Shown: positions 27,435 through 38,091, counted from the stretch's first letter. The stretch is 64,000 bases of DNA from Caballeronia glebae (GCF_001545035.1 NZ_FCOJ02000024.1:38877-102876), one strand, 5' to 3'. Notes: generated by a model from the sequence alone, not told the origin. Numbers and translations are program-made.

Positions 27435-27631
27435 ACTCCGTCCGAATCAGTTCGGAACGCCGATCGACAATCAGCGATCGTCCGGTCGCAAGTAATACAT
27501 ACGAATTACCGTAGCACACCGGCCATTGTTTCGGAAGAACAAACATACCCTTTCGAACAGCATGTATTCATCAGGTGAAAGGTGCGGAAAGCGCGTGTCA
27601 GATAGGGCTATTCGCGGCCGCGATCGTGCGA

Positions 27632-28147
27632 CTAACCCTTCGCTCTCTCGCCCACCACAGCGCGCGGCAGATGCGGCGCGGTCTGCGCAATCTGGTCCAA
27701 CTCTTCCCGCACCGCATCGACCACACAGGGGTCGCACGCACAAGCATCGGCGGCGTGAATCGCTTCGAGACGCCGCCGCACCGCGCCATACTGCGCGCCC
27801 GCCCGGCGATGCAATTCCGCCCGCTCGCTGTAGCGCAGGAACGTCTGCAATGAGGCGAGCACCGCGGCGCTCAGACTCGTCATGCCGATCACGATGCGCA
27901 CATCCGGCGACACCATCGTCGCGACAAGCGAGAGAAACGCCGACGTGCCCGTCGCCGCCGTGATGCCGATGACGGCGAGTCCGAGCCGTCTGCCGCAAAG
28001 CGTCAGCTTGTCGGCCATCGTGTAGTGACGAATCTGCGATTCGCGCGCGCGCCTGATCCACGCCAGCACGAGCGCCGACGTGTCGCGCGGAGGGTCATAG
28101 GAGGACGCGGGGGCCGTCCGTTGCGATTGAAGTAGGGTATCGGTCAT
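27632..28147 (-). CDS. SLATT-domain two-helix membrane protein
   Basis: 171 residues. Segment ALVLAWIRRARESQIRHYTMADKL precedes two closely spaced hydrophobic helices (about 55-75 and 84-102) and a helical C-terminal region (LRYSERAELHRRAGAQYGAVRRRLEAI). This is the layout of SLATT domains, predicted pore-forming effectors associated with SMODS nucleotidyltransferase/SLOG conflict systems. No nucleotidyltransferase, SLOG or nuclease gene is adjacent, so it is a solitary member and a housekeeping role is equally possible. Family call from pattern only. Confidence 0.65.
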   Translation of the reverse strand: MTDTLLQSQRTAPASSYDPPRDTSALVLAWIRRARESQIRHYTMADKLTLCGRRLGLAVIGITAATGTSAFLSLVATMVSPDVRIVIGMTSLSAAVLASLQTFLRYSERAELHRRAGAQYGAVRRRLEAIHAADACACDPCVVDAVREELDQIAQTAPHLPRAVVGERAKG

Positions 28148-28221
28148 GTTCTAAGCACTGTACGAACAGACCTCATCTTCGCCGCGAACGCGGACAAATC
28201 GCGTCCCGATGCCGCGCCGCT

Positions 28222-28638
28222 TCAACGCTCGTTTCGCGGCGCCTGAATCATCTTCCAGCCATTGCCGGCGGGATCGCGAAATCCGGCATCGACGCTGCCA
28301 AAGCGATCGACCGGCTCTTGCGTGAACTCCACGCCGCTCGCCTTCAGCCGCTCGTAAGTCGCGCGGCAGTCGACGACGGAGAGCACGAGCGGCGGCATTG
28401 CGCCCTTGGCGACCATCGCGCGCAGGGTTTGCGCGGTCGCATCGTCGTGAATCGGCGCGCCCGGCGCAAACAGCCCGAGCTGAAACGACGGCTGATCCGG
28501 ATGCTGCACGGTGAGCCATCGATAAGTGCCGTTGCGCACATCGGTGTGAACGCGAAATCCGAGCTTGTCGACATAAAACGCGAGCGCTTCGTCCTGATCG
28601 TCCACGTAAATGCCCACCACGTTGATGCCCTGGTTCAT
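28222..28638 (-). CDS. VOC-family (glyoxalase/bleomycin-resistance fold) protein
   Basis: 138 residues from the ATG at 28638, chosen for its GGAGG site and the ATGA overlap with the upstream regulator; the longer ORF continues into that gene. Pattern INVVGIYVDDQDEALAFYVDKLGF, WLTVQHP...FQLGLF, VDCRATYERLKASGVEFTQEP, FRDPAGNGWKMIQ is a two-module VOC protein. Usual metal ligands (His/Glu/Gln) are only partly visible, so catalytic activity is uncertain. Translationally coupled to the AraC gene. Confidence 0.85.
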   Translation of the reverse strand: MNQGINVVGIYVDDQDEALAFYVDKLGFRVHTDVRNGTYRWLTVQHPDQPSFQLGLFAPGAPIHDDATAQTLRAMVAKGAMPPLVLSVVDCRATYERLKASGVEFTQEPVDRFGSVDAGFRDPAGNGWKMIQAPRNER

Positions 28639-29144
28639 GTGACCTCCTTCGTTGAAGATGGCCGCACTGTACCTGTCGCATCGCGCCGCCGCTTCTCCAA
28701 AACTGCGATCGTGAGATCGGGACGTTGCGCGGCCTTCAGCACGCAGGCGGGCACGCAATCGAGCGAGGCTATGCTGGCGCGCGATTGCACGCGCATCGCG
28801 CCCGGACTGTGGCCGGTGATATCGCGAAAAATGCGACCGAATGTTCCGAGGCTTTCCCAGCCGGTGACGAAGGCGATGTCCGTGATGGCGAGATCGGTAT
28901 CGCGCAACAGCGTGACTGCCTGCTCAATACGCCGCGTCAGCAAATAGCGATGCGGCGGAATGCCGAACGCCCGCTTGAACGAACGCGCGAAATGGGCCTC
29001 GGAGACGCCGCTGACCTCGGCCAACCGCTTCACGGGCCAGTCCTCGTGCGAGCACGCGTCCATGCGGTCTTTGGCACGCAACAGACGCCGCAGCAGAGCC
29101 GGATCTTGCAGGGCGTCGTCGCTATCGGGGTCGCTTGGCGGCAT
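28635..29144 (-). CDS. AraC-family transcriptional regulator
   Basis: 169 residues from the ATG at 29144. A longer ORF starts at 29240, but it would run through the factor-independent terminator at 29195-29226, so the shorter start is preferred. AraC DNA-binding domain: VKRLAEVSGVSEAHFARSFKRAFGIPPHRYLLTRRIEQAVTLL and the second HTH ITDIAFVTGWESLGTFGRIFRDITGHSP. No sensing domain, so short AraC type. Its stop overlaps the start of the VOC gene; such AraC-VOC pairs are common in Burkholderiales and suggest regulation of that protein. Confidence 0.85.
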   Translation of the reverse strand: MPPSDPDSDDALQDPALLRRLLRAKDRMDACSHEDWPVKRLAEVSGVSEAHFARSFKRAFGIPPHRYLLTRRIEQAVTLLRDTDLAITDIAFVTGWESLGTFGRIFRDITGHSPGAMRVQSRASIASLDCVPACVLKAAQRPDLTIAVLEKRRRDATGTVRPSSTKEVT

Positions 29145-29194
29145 GGCGTGCGGGCGGGTGAAATGTGCGGCTAGTGTAGCCCGGCGCGCATAAG

Positions 29195-29226
29195 AAAAAC
29201 GTCGTGCGGACGGAATCCGCACGACG
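29195..29226 (-). terminator. factor-independent terminator of the LysR gene
   Basis: Eleven-bp perfect stem CGTCGTGCGGA (29200-29210) and TCCGCACGACG (29216-29226) with a five-base loop; reading the minus strand it is followed by TTTTT (29199-29195). It lies 128 bp downstream of the dgdR-like stop and before the AraC start. Confidence 0.8.
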
Positions 29227-29353
29227 CGAAAGTCGCTCATTCCTTGGAGAAAATGAGCTAGAGGGGATGGAAGTTATCTTAGCGCCCGACGTCGCTCCGC
29301 GATGTGCCGGAAAACGGGCGAATTGCTGCCCACTTCGCGCAATCGGTCTTGCG

Positions 29354-30238
29354 CTACAACAACGGCAGCGTGAGCCGGATGTGTTCCGCGAACGCCGCCG
29401 TCAATATCGAAGGACGCTCGCGCGCGAACTTCAACGATATGCCGACGCCCGGCAGCGCGGGCAGTCCGGTATCCGCGTTCAGCACGCAGAGATCGGCGGG
29501 CACGGCCGTCTGCGTGATGACCGCGAAGGCCTGCCCCGAGCGCACGAGCGCGATGAGACCGGCGAGACTGCTGCTCGCGTACGCGATGCGATACGCCCTG
29601 CCCGCGCGCTGCAACGCGTCGCACGCGGCGATGTGATCGAGCGTGTCCGGATCGGAAAGCGCGAGCGGCAACGGATCGTAGTGCGCGGAATCCATCCCCG
29701 GGCAGCCGATCCAGACCAGTTGCTCGCGCCGGATCGCATCGCTGCCGGCGCGGTCGTCGGGCAGCGAGAGCATCGCGAGATCGAGTGCGCGCTTTTTCAG
29801 TTGCTCGGCGAGCCGAGGCGTCGGACCGCACACGACTTCCACCAGCGCGTGCGGATGCTGGCTCGAAAACTGTCGCAGCAAGCTCGGCAGAAAGACGGCA
29901 GCGTAATCGTCCGGACAGCCGAAACGAATGCTGCCCGATAGCCCTTTTCCGCACAGATCGGCCATCGCCTCGTCGTGCAGGCGCAAGATGCGCTGCGCGT
30001 GAACCAGCAGGCGTTCGCCGGGATTCGTCAGCACGACGCCGCGTCCGGTGCGCTGAAAAAGCGGCTGATCGACGATGTCCTCCAGCCGCTTCATCTGCTG
30101 GCTTAGCGCGGATTGCGTCCGGCCGATGCGCTCGGCCGCGCGGCTCAAAGCCCGCATCTCCGCGATGACGGCGAACGAGCGCAACAATTCGATTTCGAGT
30201 GACAGGCTCAAGGTATTAACACCTCTTCTATCTCGCAT
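29354..30238 (-). CDS. dgdR: LysR-family regulator of dialkylglycine decarboxylase
   Basis: 294 residues: HTH (IELLRSFAVIAEMRALSRAAERIGRTQSALSQQMKRLED) and effector domain (GSIRFGCPDDYAAVFLPSLLRQF). It is divergent from dgdA with 90 bp between starts, the arrangement of dgdR/dgdA in Burkholderia cepacia, where DgdR represses dgdA and 2-methylalanine induces. Identity as DgdR rests on this context plus the LysR family. A strong terminator follows. Confidence 0.82.
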   Translation of the reverse strand: MRDRRGVNTLSLSLEIELLRSFAVIAEMRALSRAAERIGRTQSALSQQMKRLEDIVDQPLFQRTGRGVVLTNPGERLLVHAQRILRLHDEAMADLCGKGLSGSIRFGCPDDYAAVFLPSLLRQFSSQHPHALVEVVCGPTPRLAEQLKKRALDLAMLSLPDDRAGSDAIRREQLVWIGCPGMDSAHYDPLPLALSDPDTLDHIAACDALQRAGRAYRIAYASSSLAGLIALVRSGQAFAVITQTAVPADLCVLNADTGLPALPGVGISLKFARERPSILTAAFAEHIRLTLPLL

Positions 30239-30259
30239 TAGAACTATTCGATTCTATAA

Positions 30260-31630
<1,371 letters not shown>

Positions 31631-31720
31631 GCATTCGAGGAGATCGACTTAAAAGTTATCGCTTTTGCAAATAAAGCGTGCCTTTTCGGTCATGTGCGAA
31701 TGACCTTCACATTGGACGGC

Positions 31721-31751
31721 AAAAAAACGTCGTGCCAGCCTCGGCACGACG
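31721..31751 (-). terminator. factor-independent terminator of the DUF1328 gene
   Basis: Nine-bp stem CGTCGTGCC (31728-31736) and GGCACGACG (31743-31751), followed on the minus strand by seven T (31727-31721). It begins 16 bp after the stop of the small membrane-protein gene. The core CGTCGTGC is the same as in the terminator at 29195. Confidence 0.8.
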
Positions 31752-31767
31752 CCTTCAAACAAGGCCG

Positions 31768-31929
31768 TCAACGCCGCATGAGGCCCATCACCAGCGTCAC
31801 GAGGAATATCACGAGGAATATGAAGAACAGGATCTTTGCGATGCCCGCCGCACCCGCCGCGATGCCGCCGAATCCGAGCGCGGCCGCGATGATGGCGATG
31901 ATGAAAAAGACCAACGCGTAATACAACAT
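31768..31929 (-). CDS. DUF1328 (YtjA/UPF0391) small membrane protein
   Basis: 53 residues, start ATG at 31929 preceded by AGAGGGGGATAACATC. The sequence [20 protein letters not shown] followed by [20 protein letters not shown] and ending GLMRR is the diagnostic two-helix pattern of DUF1328 proteins, which are widespread in proteobacteria and often stress- or stationary-phase-linked. A strong terminator follows. Shorter than usual ORF cut-offs but convincing. Confidence 0.9.
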   Translation of the reverse strand: MLYYALVFFIIAIIAAALGFGGIAAGAAGIAKILFFIFLVIFLVTLVMGLMRR

Positions 31930-32443
31930 GATGTTATCCCCCTCTCGTTCGAGTCCGCCGCGCGCCCCATGTGCGCGGAGTTCCCTAGCATAAGCAAGCA
32001 GTATTCCTTACCGGGTGGAGCGGAGATTTTTGCCGTGCTATCCTTGGCCTCGCCTGCATACGCCATCAAGCCCGCATCACGCTGCGAGCGCGGTTCATCC
32101 GTTTTTTACACTGCCGTCAAGAAGACTCGTCACCTGCCGTTAATAAAAAAAAGAAGACGTGAAGATTGAATCGGCGTGTTGAACGCTCGTTCGCGCGCTG
32201 CTTCGCGCTATCGAATGGTCATGCATTTACGGGCAACATTCCAGCGAAGCACTCCCAAAAAAAGGGGCCATGCTCGCATGGTTGACGATCTGCGGTTCAA
32301 GGTCGATCGCTTCGCCATCTTGAGCATCAAGACATACGCGCGGGCATCCCACCACCGAAGCACGATAGAGACACTCGTTTGGATTCTATTCATCCGTCGA
32401 TAGCTTTAGGGCGCCGCGCTTGTGGCCCCACTGGACAGAATTG
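31930..32443. promoter_or_regulatory. 514-bp intergenic region between DUF1328 and FtsH-like genes
   Basis: Divergent promoters are expected here. The DNA is less GC-rich than the flanks (for example an A-rich tract at 32141-32155 and CCCAAAAAAAGGGG near 32266-32277). Short frames exist on both strands (for example 32176-32403 plus) but lack ribosome binding sites and have poor codon usage. No feature recognised. Confidence 0.3.
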
Positions 32444-34360
32444 ATGAAACCGGCAAGGAATTCGCTGCGGTCACGCGTTGGCCGATATATCGCATATGGT
32501 GTGATCGCGGCCGCGCTCGTGGCGGGCGTCAGCATTCTGCATTGGCGCAATGAACAGCGGGCCGCACATTCGCAGCCCGCGGCGCTGACGGGCGTCGCCA
32601 ATCAGATGCGTCATGACGCATCGCCGTGGACGCATCGGGAGAAAGACGCTTCGGAAATGCTGACCGATATTCGCGCGAAGAATGTCGCGACGATCGGCGT
32701 CAGTCCCGATGCGATTCTCGTCTCCACGCTCAACGGCGAAAGGTATTTCGTAGCCGACCACAACGGCGCATTCTCCAACGCGCTGCTGCTCGGCGACATG
32801 AAGCCCGACGCAGCCTCGCCGTATCAACTGGTCTGGTTGCCGGACGCGGACGTGCGAACGGGTTTCGCGCGCTGGAGCGAGATGTTCGATCGCTCGCGCG
32901 ACGGGCTGAGCCTCTTGCTGCCGTTACTGATGATCGGCGGCCTCTTCTGGTTCATGCGCCGTGAAACGCGCGGTGGCGCGCAACTGCTCGGTCAATCGCC
33001 GACGCTACGTTTCGATGACGTCATCGGCGCAGGCGAGGCGAAAGCCGCACTCAACGATGTGCGCGCGTGGCTCACCGAGCCTGCGCAATTTACCGGCATG
33101 GGCGTGCGTGCGCCGTGCGGCATCCTGATGACGGGCGGCCCCGGCGTCGGCAAGACGCGCCTTGCGCAGGCGCTCGCGGGCGAATGCGGCGCGAACTTCA
33201 TCGCGATCACGGGCAGCTATTTCAGCGCGAAGTACTACGGCGTCGGCATTCAGAAAGTGAAGCATCTGTTCGAGCTCGCGCGCAAGAACGCGCCGACCGT
33301 GATCTTCATCGACGAAGCCGATGGTCTCGGCAAGCGCACCGATACCGGCGGCGGCCCGGTCGAAGCGGAAAGCAACCGCATCATCAATCAACTGCTCGCG
33401 GAGATGGACGGCTTCGATTCGAACGAGGGCGTGATCATCGTCGCGGCGACGAACCATCCCGACAATCTCGATGAAGCGCTGCGTCGTCCTGGCCGTTTCG
33501 ACCGTACGGTGCAAGTGCGGCTGCCGGGCGTCGAGGATCGCGCGGAGATCCTGCGCTTCTACGCGGACAATCTGAAGACGAAGCGCGACGACATCGACTT
33601 CGATCAGCTCGCGCGTCTGACGACGGGCCTGTCGCCGGCCACGCTCGCGATGATCGTCAATCAGGCGGGACTCGTCGCGCGCAAGGCGGGCGACCGCGAA
33701 GTGTCGGCGACGCACTTCCTCGAAGCGGTCAAGATCGCGCGCATCGGCGATGTCAACGGCGCGGAGCGCGCGCTCTCGGATGACGAACGCACGCGCATCG
33801 CGGTACACGAAGCGGGTCACGGGCTCGTCGCGGCGCTGCTCGGCACGGGCGTGCTCGAAGAAGTGACGATCCTGCCGCGCGGCGGCGCGCTGGGCGTCGC
33901 GCTCATCACGAAGATGCAGGACAAGCACCTGTATCGCGAAACCGAATTGCGCAACGAGATTCAGGTGCTGCTCGGCGGACGCAACGCGGAACTGCTCATG
34001 TTCGACGAAGCATCGAGCGGCGCGGCATCGGATCTTCAGGAGGCGTCGCGTATCAGCCTCGACATGGTGTCGAAGTTCGGCTTCAACGAAGAAGGCAATC
34101 TGTTCAGCCTCGCCGCGTTGCCGCAGCAATATGCGGGCTTGCAGCTGAAAAATTCGATCGGCCATGCGAACGCGTTGCTGCATGACCTGAGCGATGAATG
34201 CTTCGCGCTGCTGCAGGCAAACGAGCCGGTGTTGCGCGCGATCGCCGATCAGTTGCTCGAATCGGAGACCGTGGCGGGCGAGACGGTTTATCGTCTGATC
34301 CGCGAACACGCGGCGGCGCTGGTTGATGTGGAGGCGGCCAACGAAGTGCTGGCCGCCTGA
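32444..34360 (+). CDS. FtsH-like membrane AAA+ zinc protease (extra paralogue)
   Basis: 638 residues from the ATG at 32444. N-terminal transmembrane helix (about 16-33), periplasmic segment of roughly 110 residues, second helix (about 146-164), then AAA+ domain: Walker A GGPGVGKT, pore loop SGSYFSAKYYGVG-like ITGSYFSAKYYGVG, Walker B VIFIDEAD, arginine finger LRRPGRFDR; then M41 peptidase with zinc site HEAGH and third ligand in GAASDLQEAS. All catalytic residues are present. The pore loop (YFSAKYYG in place of the canonical FVEMFVG) and the short C terminus differ from the housekeeping FtsH, so this is probably a specialised paralogue. Confidence 0.85.
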   Translation: MKPARNSLRSRVGRYIAYGVIAAALVAGVSILHWRNEQRAAHSQPAALTGVANQMRHDASPWTHREKDASEMLTDIRAKNVATIGVSPDAILVSTLNGERYFVADHNGAFSNALLLGDMKPDAASPYQLVWLPDADVRTGFARWSEMFDRSRDGLSLLLPLLMIGGLFWFMRRETRGGAQLLGQSPTLRFDDVIGAGEAKAALNDVRAWLTEPAQFTGMGVRAPCGILMTGGPGVGKTRLAQALAGECGANFIAITGSYFSAKYYGVGIQKVKHLFELARKNAPTVIFIDEADGLGKRTDTGGGPVEAESNRIINQLLAEMDGFDSNEGVIIVAATNHPDNLDEALRRPGRFDRTVQVRLPGVEDRAEILRFYADNLKTKRDDIDFDQLARLTTGLSPATLAMIVNQAGLVARKAGDREVSATHFLEAVKIARIGDVNGAERALSDDERTRIAVHEAGHGLVAALLGTGVLEEVTILPRGGALGVALITKMQDKHLYRETELRNEIQVLLGGRNAELLMFDEASSGAASDLQEASRISLDMVSKFGFNEEGNLFSLAALPQQYAGLQLKNSIGHANALLHDLSDECFALLQANEPVLRAIADQLLESETVAGETVYRLIREHAAALVDVEAANEVLAA

Positions 34361-34376
34361 GCGGTTCTCGCATCGC

Positions 34377-36623
34377 CTAGCTTCGAACGGCCTGACGCAA
34401 ATCGAACGGCGTCTCGCGCAGCCTTCTGCCCGTGAGCCTGAACACGGCATTGCCGATCGCAGGCGCTACCGACGGACTCGACAACTCGCCGACGCCGCCG
34501 GGCTTCGCCGGATCGCCCTGCATGATGTGTATGTCGATGCCGGGCATATCGCTCATGCGCATCACGCGATACGAATCGAAATTGGTCTGCTGAACCTGGC
34601 CGTGCCGTATGTCGATGCAATCGGCAAGCGCGTGTCCGAGTCCCCACATCAGGCCGCCGTACAACTGCTCTTCTACGCCGCCGGGCGACACCGCGAGTCC
34701 GCAGTCGGCCACGCACGTGAGCTTCTCGATCACGATGCCGTCGTCGCGACGTGCCACGCGCGCGATCACCGCGATGTAACTGCCATACGCGCGATTGGTC
34801 GCGACGCCGAGCGCTGTGTTGCGCGGCAGCGGCTTGCCCCAGCCAGCGCGCATCGCGGCCTCGCGCAACACGGCGACATGCCGCGCGTCCTTCATATGCG
34901 CGACGCGAAACTCGACCGGATCGCGATGTCCCGCATGCGCGGCTTCGTCCATGAACGATTCGACCGCGAATACGTTCGGGATATAACTCACCGCGCGATA
35001 CCAGCCGGTCGGCACGCCCGTTTCGTGACGCACCCAGCCGATATCCGCATGCGGCGCGCCATACGCGAACTCATACTTGCTGATTGCCTCCGTCGTGCTG
35101 TAGTCCATGCGGTCGGGACGATCGAAATAGCCCGGCTCCCATTGCTCCGGCGATGCCGCCATGACCGCGCGCAGTTGCAGCGCGCGGAGATCGCCGTGTG
35201 CATCGAGCACGGCCTTTGCACGATGATGGCTCGCCGAGTGATAGAAGAGCGCGCGCATTTCGTCCTCGCGGCTATTTATCAACTTGACGGGCTTGCCGGT
35301 CTGCAAAGCCAGCCACGTAACTTCGAAGAGCCAGTACTTGGATTCACGCGCACCGAAGCTGCCGCCCGAAACCAGCTCGTGCAGCACGACACGATTCGCC
35401 GGAATGCGGCCGATTACCTGCGCCGCCTCCTGCGCCGTCGATGGCACTTGCAAACCGCCCCAATACGCGATGCCGCCGTCTTTCGCCCACGCAGTCACGT
35501 TGATGGGTTCGAGCGGATTCGCCGCCTTGTATGGCATCGAATACGAAGCCTGGATCACGCGCGGCCCACGCTTGAAGACGGCTTCGGCGTCGCCGTTCGT
35601 AACAGTCGTGACGACGCGCGCGGCGGGATCGTCGAGCCATGCGGCCTGATGCGCGACGACGTCGCGGCTATCGAAGCTTTCGAACAGACTGTCTTCCCAT
35701 TCGATGCGCAACGCGGCCCGCCCCTTGTGCGCGGACCAGTAATCGTCGGCGAGCACGGCGACACCCGCCTGATTGCCGCCGAGCACGTCCGGGCGTGCGG
35801 GTATCGGCAGCACTTGCCGCACGCCGGAGACGGCGAGCGCCGCTTTGGCATCGACGTTGCGCACGCGCGCATCGATCATGGGCGCGCGCGCGACGACGGC
35901 GACGAGCATGTCCGGCAAGCGCACATCGATGCTGTACGCGAACGCGCCGCATACCTTCTGCGCGGCGTCGCGCTTCTTGCGCAGCTTGCCGATGTACTTG
36001 AACTGCGATGGGTCTTTCAACGGCACGTCTTTGGGCGCGGGCAAACTCGCGGCGACGACTGCGAGCGAACCATAGCTCGCACGCATGTCGTTCGCCTTGT
36101 CGCTCGCCTTGCAGATCACGAAGCCGTCGTCGGTCGTGCACGCGGACGGCGAGACCTTCCACTGCTTCGCGGCCGCCGCGATCAACATGGCGCGCGCTGT
36201 TGCGCCCGCGTGCCGCAAGCGGTCGTATTCGAGCGCCACGCTCGTGCTGCCGCCCGTCGAAAACACCTTCCACAAGGGATGAATGTAATCGGCATAGAAG
36301 GGATTCTCGGGCGTGATCACGTCGATGCGAAACGGATCGACATCCAGCTCTTCCGCGACGAGCGCCGCGAGCGCGGTACGCGTGCCGGTGCCCGAATCGT
36401 GCTTGTGAACGACGAGCTTGATCGTGTCGTCGGGCAGCACGCGCACCCATGCGTTCGGCTCGAATTCGCCATCGCGCGGATGAGGATCGCCGCTCTTCGC
36501 CAACGCCTCAGGCAAGCGGAAGCCGATCGCGAGTCCCGCCGCCAGCAGCGCTGAACCTTGCTTCATGAAGCGGCGGCGCGCCGCGCCATGCGTGGCCGTC
36601 GAAGTGTGTTCGTCGATACGCAT
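34377..36623 (-). CDS. iorB: molybdopterin-binding subunit, isoquinoline 1-oxidoreductase beta type
   Basis: 748 residues. Tat signal (RRRFMKQG, residues 17-24) followed by a hydrophobic stretch, then a xanthine-dehydrogenase-family molybdopterin domain (Ald_Xan_dh_C2): STGGSTSVALEYDRLRHAGA, ELVSGGSFGARESKYW, GGVEEQLYGGLMWGLGHAL, GGVGELSSPSVAPAIGNA with the conserved catalytic Glu (GVGELS). Hydroxylates N-heterocycles or oxidises aldehydes; electrons go to the 2Fe-2S partner encoded immediately upstream. The actual substrate is unknown; the name is the family reference. Confidence 0.87.
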   Translation of the reverse strand: MRIDEHTSTATHGAARRRFMKQGSALLAAGLAIGFRLPEALAKSGDPHPRDGEFEPNAWVRVLPDDTIKLVVHKHDSGTGTRTALAALVAEELDVDPFRIDVITPENPFYADYIHPLWKVFSTGGSTSVALEYDRLRHAGATARAMLIAAAAKQWKVSPSACTTDDGFVICKASDKANDMRASYGSLAVVAASLPAPKDVPLKDPSQFKYIGKLRKKRDAAQKVCGAFAYSIDVRLPDMLVAVVARAPMIDARVRNVDAKAALAVSGVRQVLPIPARPDVLGGNQAGVAVLADDYWSAHKGRAALRIEWEDSLFESFDSRDVVAHQAAWLDDPAARVVTTVTNGDAEAVFKRGPRVIQASYSMPYKAANPLEPINVTAWAKDGGIAYWGGLQVPSTAQEAAQVIGRIPANRVVLHELVSGGSFGARESKYWLFEVTWLALQTGKPVKLINSREDEMRALFYHSASHHRAKAVLDAHGDLRALQLRAVMAASPEQWEPGYFDRPDRMDYSTTEAISKYEFAYGAPHADIGWVRHETGVPTGWYRAVSYIPNVFAVESFMDEAAHAGHRDPVEFRVAHMKDARHVAVLREAAMRAGWGKPLPRNTALGVATNRAYGSYIAVIARVARRDDGIVIEKLTCVADCGLAVSPGGVEEQLYGGLMWGLGHALADCIDIRHGQVQQTNFDSYRVMRMSDMPGIDIHIMQGDPAKPGGVGELSSPSVAPAIGNAVFRLTGRRLRETPFDLRQAVRS

Positions 36624-37079
36624 TCAGGCCTCCGCCGCCGCGCGCTTGATAGCCCGGCGAATGCGCGCATACGTGCCGCAGCGGCAGATATTGCCCGACA
36701 TCGCCGCCGTGATGGCGTCGTCGCTGACGGACGTTTTGCCCTTGAGAAACCCCGCCGCCTGCATCAACTGTCCCGACTGACAATAGCCGCATTGCGGCAC
36801 GTCTTCCGCGACCCACGCGCGCTGCAAAGGATGCGTGCCGTCCTTCGAAAGACCTTCGATCGTCGTGATGCGTCTGCCGGCCACGGCCGCGATCGGCAAG
36901 AGGCACGAGCGCACGGCCTCGCCATCCAGATGAACCGTGCACGCGCCGCAAAAGCCGCCGCCGCAGCCGAATTTCGTGCCCGTCAAACCGATCCGGTCGC
37001 GCAGCACCCACAACAGTGGCATGTCTTCCGGTACATTGTCGAGCGAGTGCCGCGCGTCATTGACGACGATTTCGATCAT
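36624..37079 (-). CDS. iorA: 2Fe-2S subunit, isoquinoline 1-oxidoreductase alpha type
   Basis: 151 residues with a plant-type ferredoxin cluster ([15 protein letters not shown]...C, residues about 39-60) and the all-alpha second cluster domain ([28 protein letters not shown]). The stop codon directly abuts the ATG of the large subunit (TGAATG). No signal peptide: it is carried by the Tat-exported partner. The divergent LysR gene 106 bp away is the probable regulator. Confidence 0.92.
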   Translation of the reverse strand: MIEIVVNDARHSLDNVPEDMPLLWVLRDRIGLTGTKFGCGGGFCGACTVHLDGEAVRSCLLPIAAVAGRRITTIEGLSKDGTHPLQRAWVAEDVPQCGYCQSGQLMQAAGFLKGKTSVSDDAITAAMSGNICRCGTYARIRRAIKRAAAEA

Positions 37080-37185
37080 GCGCTGTCTCCTGAATGTCGT
37101 TCGAGCTTGCGGCCATTATCGGAAGCCGCCGGGCATGAACGCCAGCGACGATTTCTTTGATCATCCGTAAGCCCGGCTAACACCT

Positions 37186-38091
37186 ATGTTGAAGCGCTAT
37201 CCTTCGCTCCAGTCGATGCAGGCCTTTTTGCAGGCGGCGCGCGCCGGCAGTTTTTCGAGCGCCGCGCGGCAGTTGTCGCTCACGCATAGCGCGATCAGCC
37301 AGCAGATCCGCACGCTCGAAGAGTTCGTCGGCCAACCGCTTTTCGTGCGCGAAGGCGCGCGCGTGGTGCTGACCGATGCGGGCGCGCTCTTCGCGAATCA
37401 GCTAGGCGATGGCTTCGAGCAGATCGATCGCGCGTTGTCGTCGGTGAAGGAGCGCGCGGTGAAGCAGTCGATTACGCTCGACGTCGATCCCGAGCTTGCG
37501 CAAAGCTGGCTCGTCGCGCGCCTGCCCGCGTTGCTCGGCGCACTGACGGGCACGTCGCTCACGATGCTCTCCGCGCCCCGTCATGATCGCAGCGCCTTCG
37601 AGCGTGTCGATCTCGCGCTGCGTTATGGCTACGGCGAATGGGATGGCTTCGAGAACGCGCTTATCTGCGGCGATCGTCTGACGGTCATGGGCTCGCCGGC
37701 GCTGCTGGATTCGCGCGGACTGGCCATGCCGCTCGCTCCGCAGCAAGTGCTCGCGCTGCCGTTGCTCGGCTACACGAAGCGCTCATGGATTCCGTGGCTC
37801 GCCGCCGCGGGCCTCCCGGAAACGGAACCGCATGCGGTCGCCGTGTTCGACAACGCAGCGGGACTGATCGCGGCCGCGAGCGCGGGCGTGGGTGTCGGTC
37901 TTGCGCGCGGCCTGCTCGCCGCCGACGCGCAACGCAACGGCACGCTCGTCGAACTCACGCAGGTCGAGATCCCGACGCACTACAACCTCTACGCGGTGTG
38001 GCCGCGCGAGAAGTCGGCACGCGTGGCGCCGCTCGTCGAAACGATACGCGAGCTCGTCGCGCAAACGGTCAACGCGCGCGAGCGCAACTGA
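37186..38091 (+). CDS. LysR-family regulator, GcvA-like
   Basis: 301 residues with HTH (PSLQSMQAFLQAARAGSFSSAARQLSLTHSAISQQIRTLEEF) and effector domain (ITLDVDPELAQSWLVARLPALL, VDLALRYGYGEWDG). Divergent from the iorAB-like operon, so its likely local regulator. Its last 23 bp overlap the 3' end of the convergent LysR gene at 38069. Confidence 0.88.
   Translation: MLKRYPSLQSMQAFLQAARAGSFSSAARQLSLTHSAISQQIRTLEEFVGQPLFVREGARVVLTDAGALFANQLGDGFEQIDRALSSVKERAVKQSITLDVDPELAQSWLVARLPALLGALTGTSLTMLSAPRHDRSAFERVDLALRYGYGEWDGFENALICGDRLTVMGSPALLDSRGLAMPLAPQQVLALPLLGYTKRSWIPWLAAAGLPETEPHAVAVFDNAAGLIAAASAGVGVGLARGLLAADAQRNGTLVELTQVEIPTHYNLYAVWPREKSARVAPLVETIRELVAQTVNARERN

Noticed and set aside
28639..28758. 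N-terminal extension of the VOC protein
   Set aside because: Lies inside the AraC gene; the internal ATG has GGAGG and an ATGA overlap.
29145..29240. N-terminal extension of the AraC regulator
   Set aside because: Would be transcribed through and translated from the terminator hairpin at 29195-29226.
31694..31921. 75-codon plus-strand ORF near 31.8 kb
   Set aside because: Antisense to the convincing DUF1328 gene on the minus strand.
34323..36554. 743-codon plus-strand ORF opposite the molybdopterin subunit gene
   Set aside because: Shadow of the well-supported minus-strand gene; no recognisable motif.
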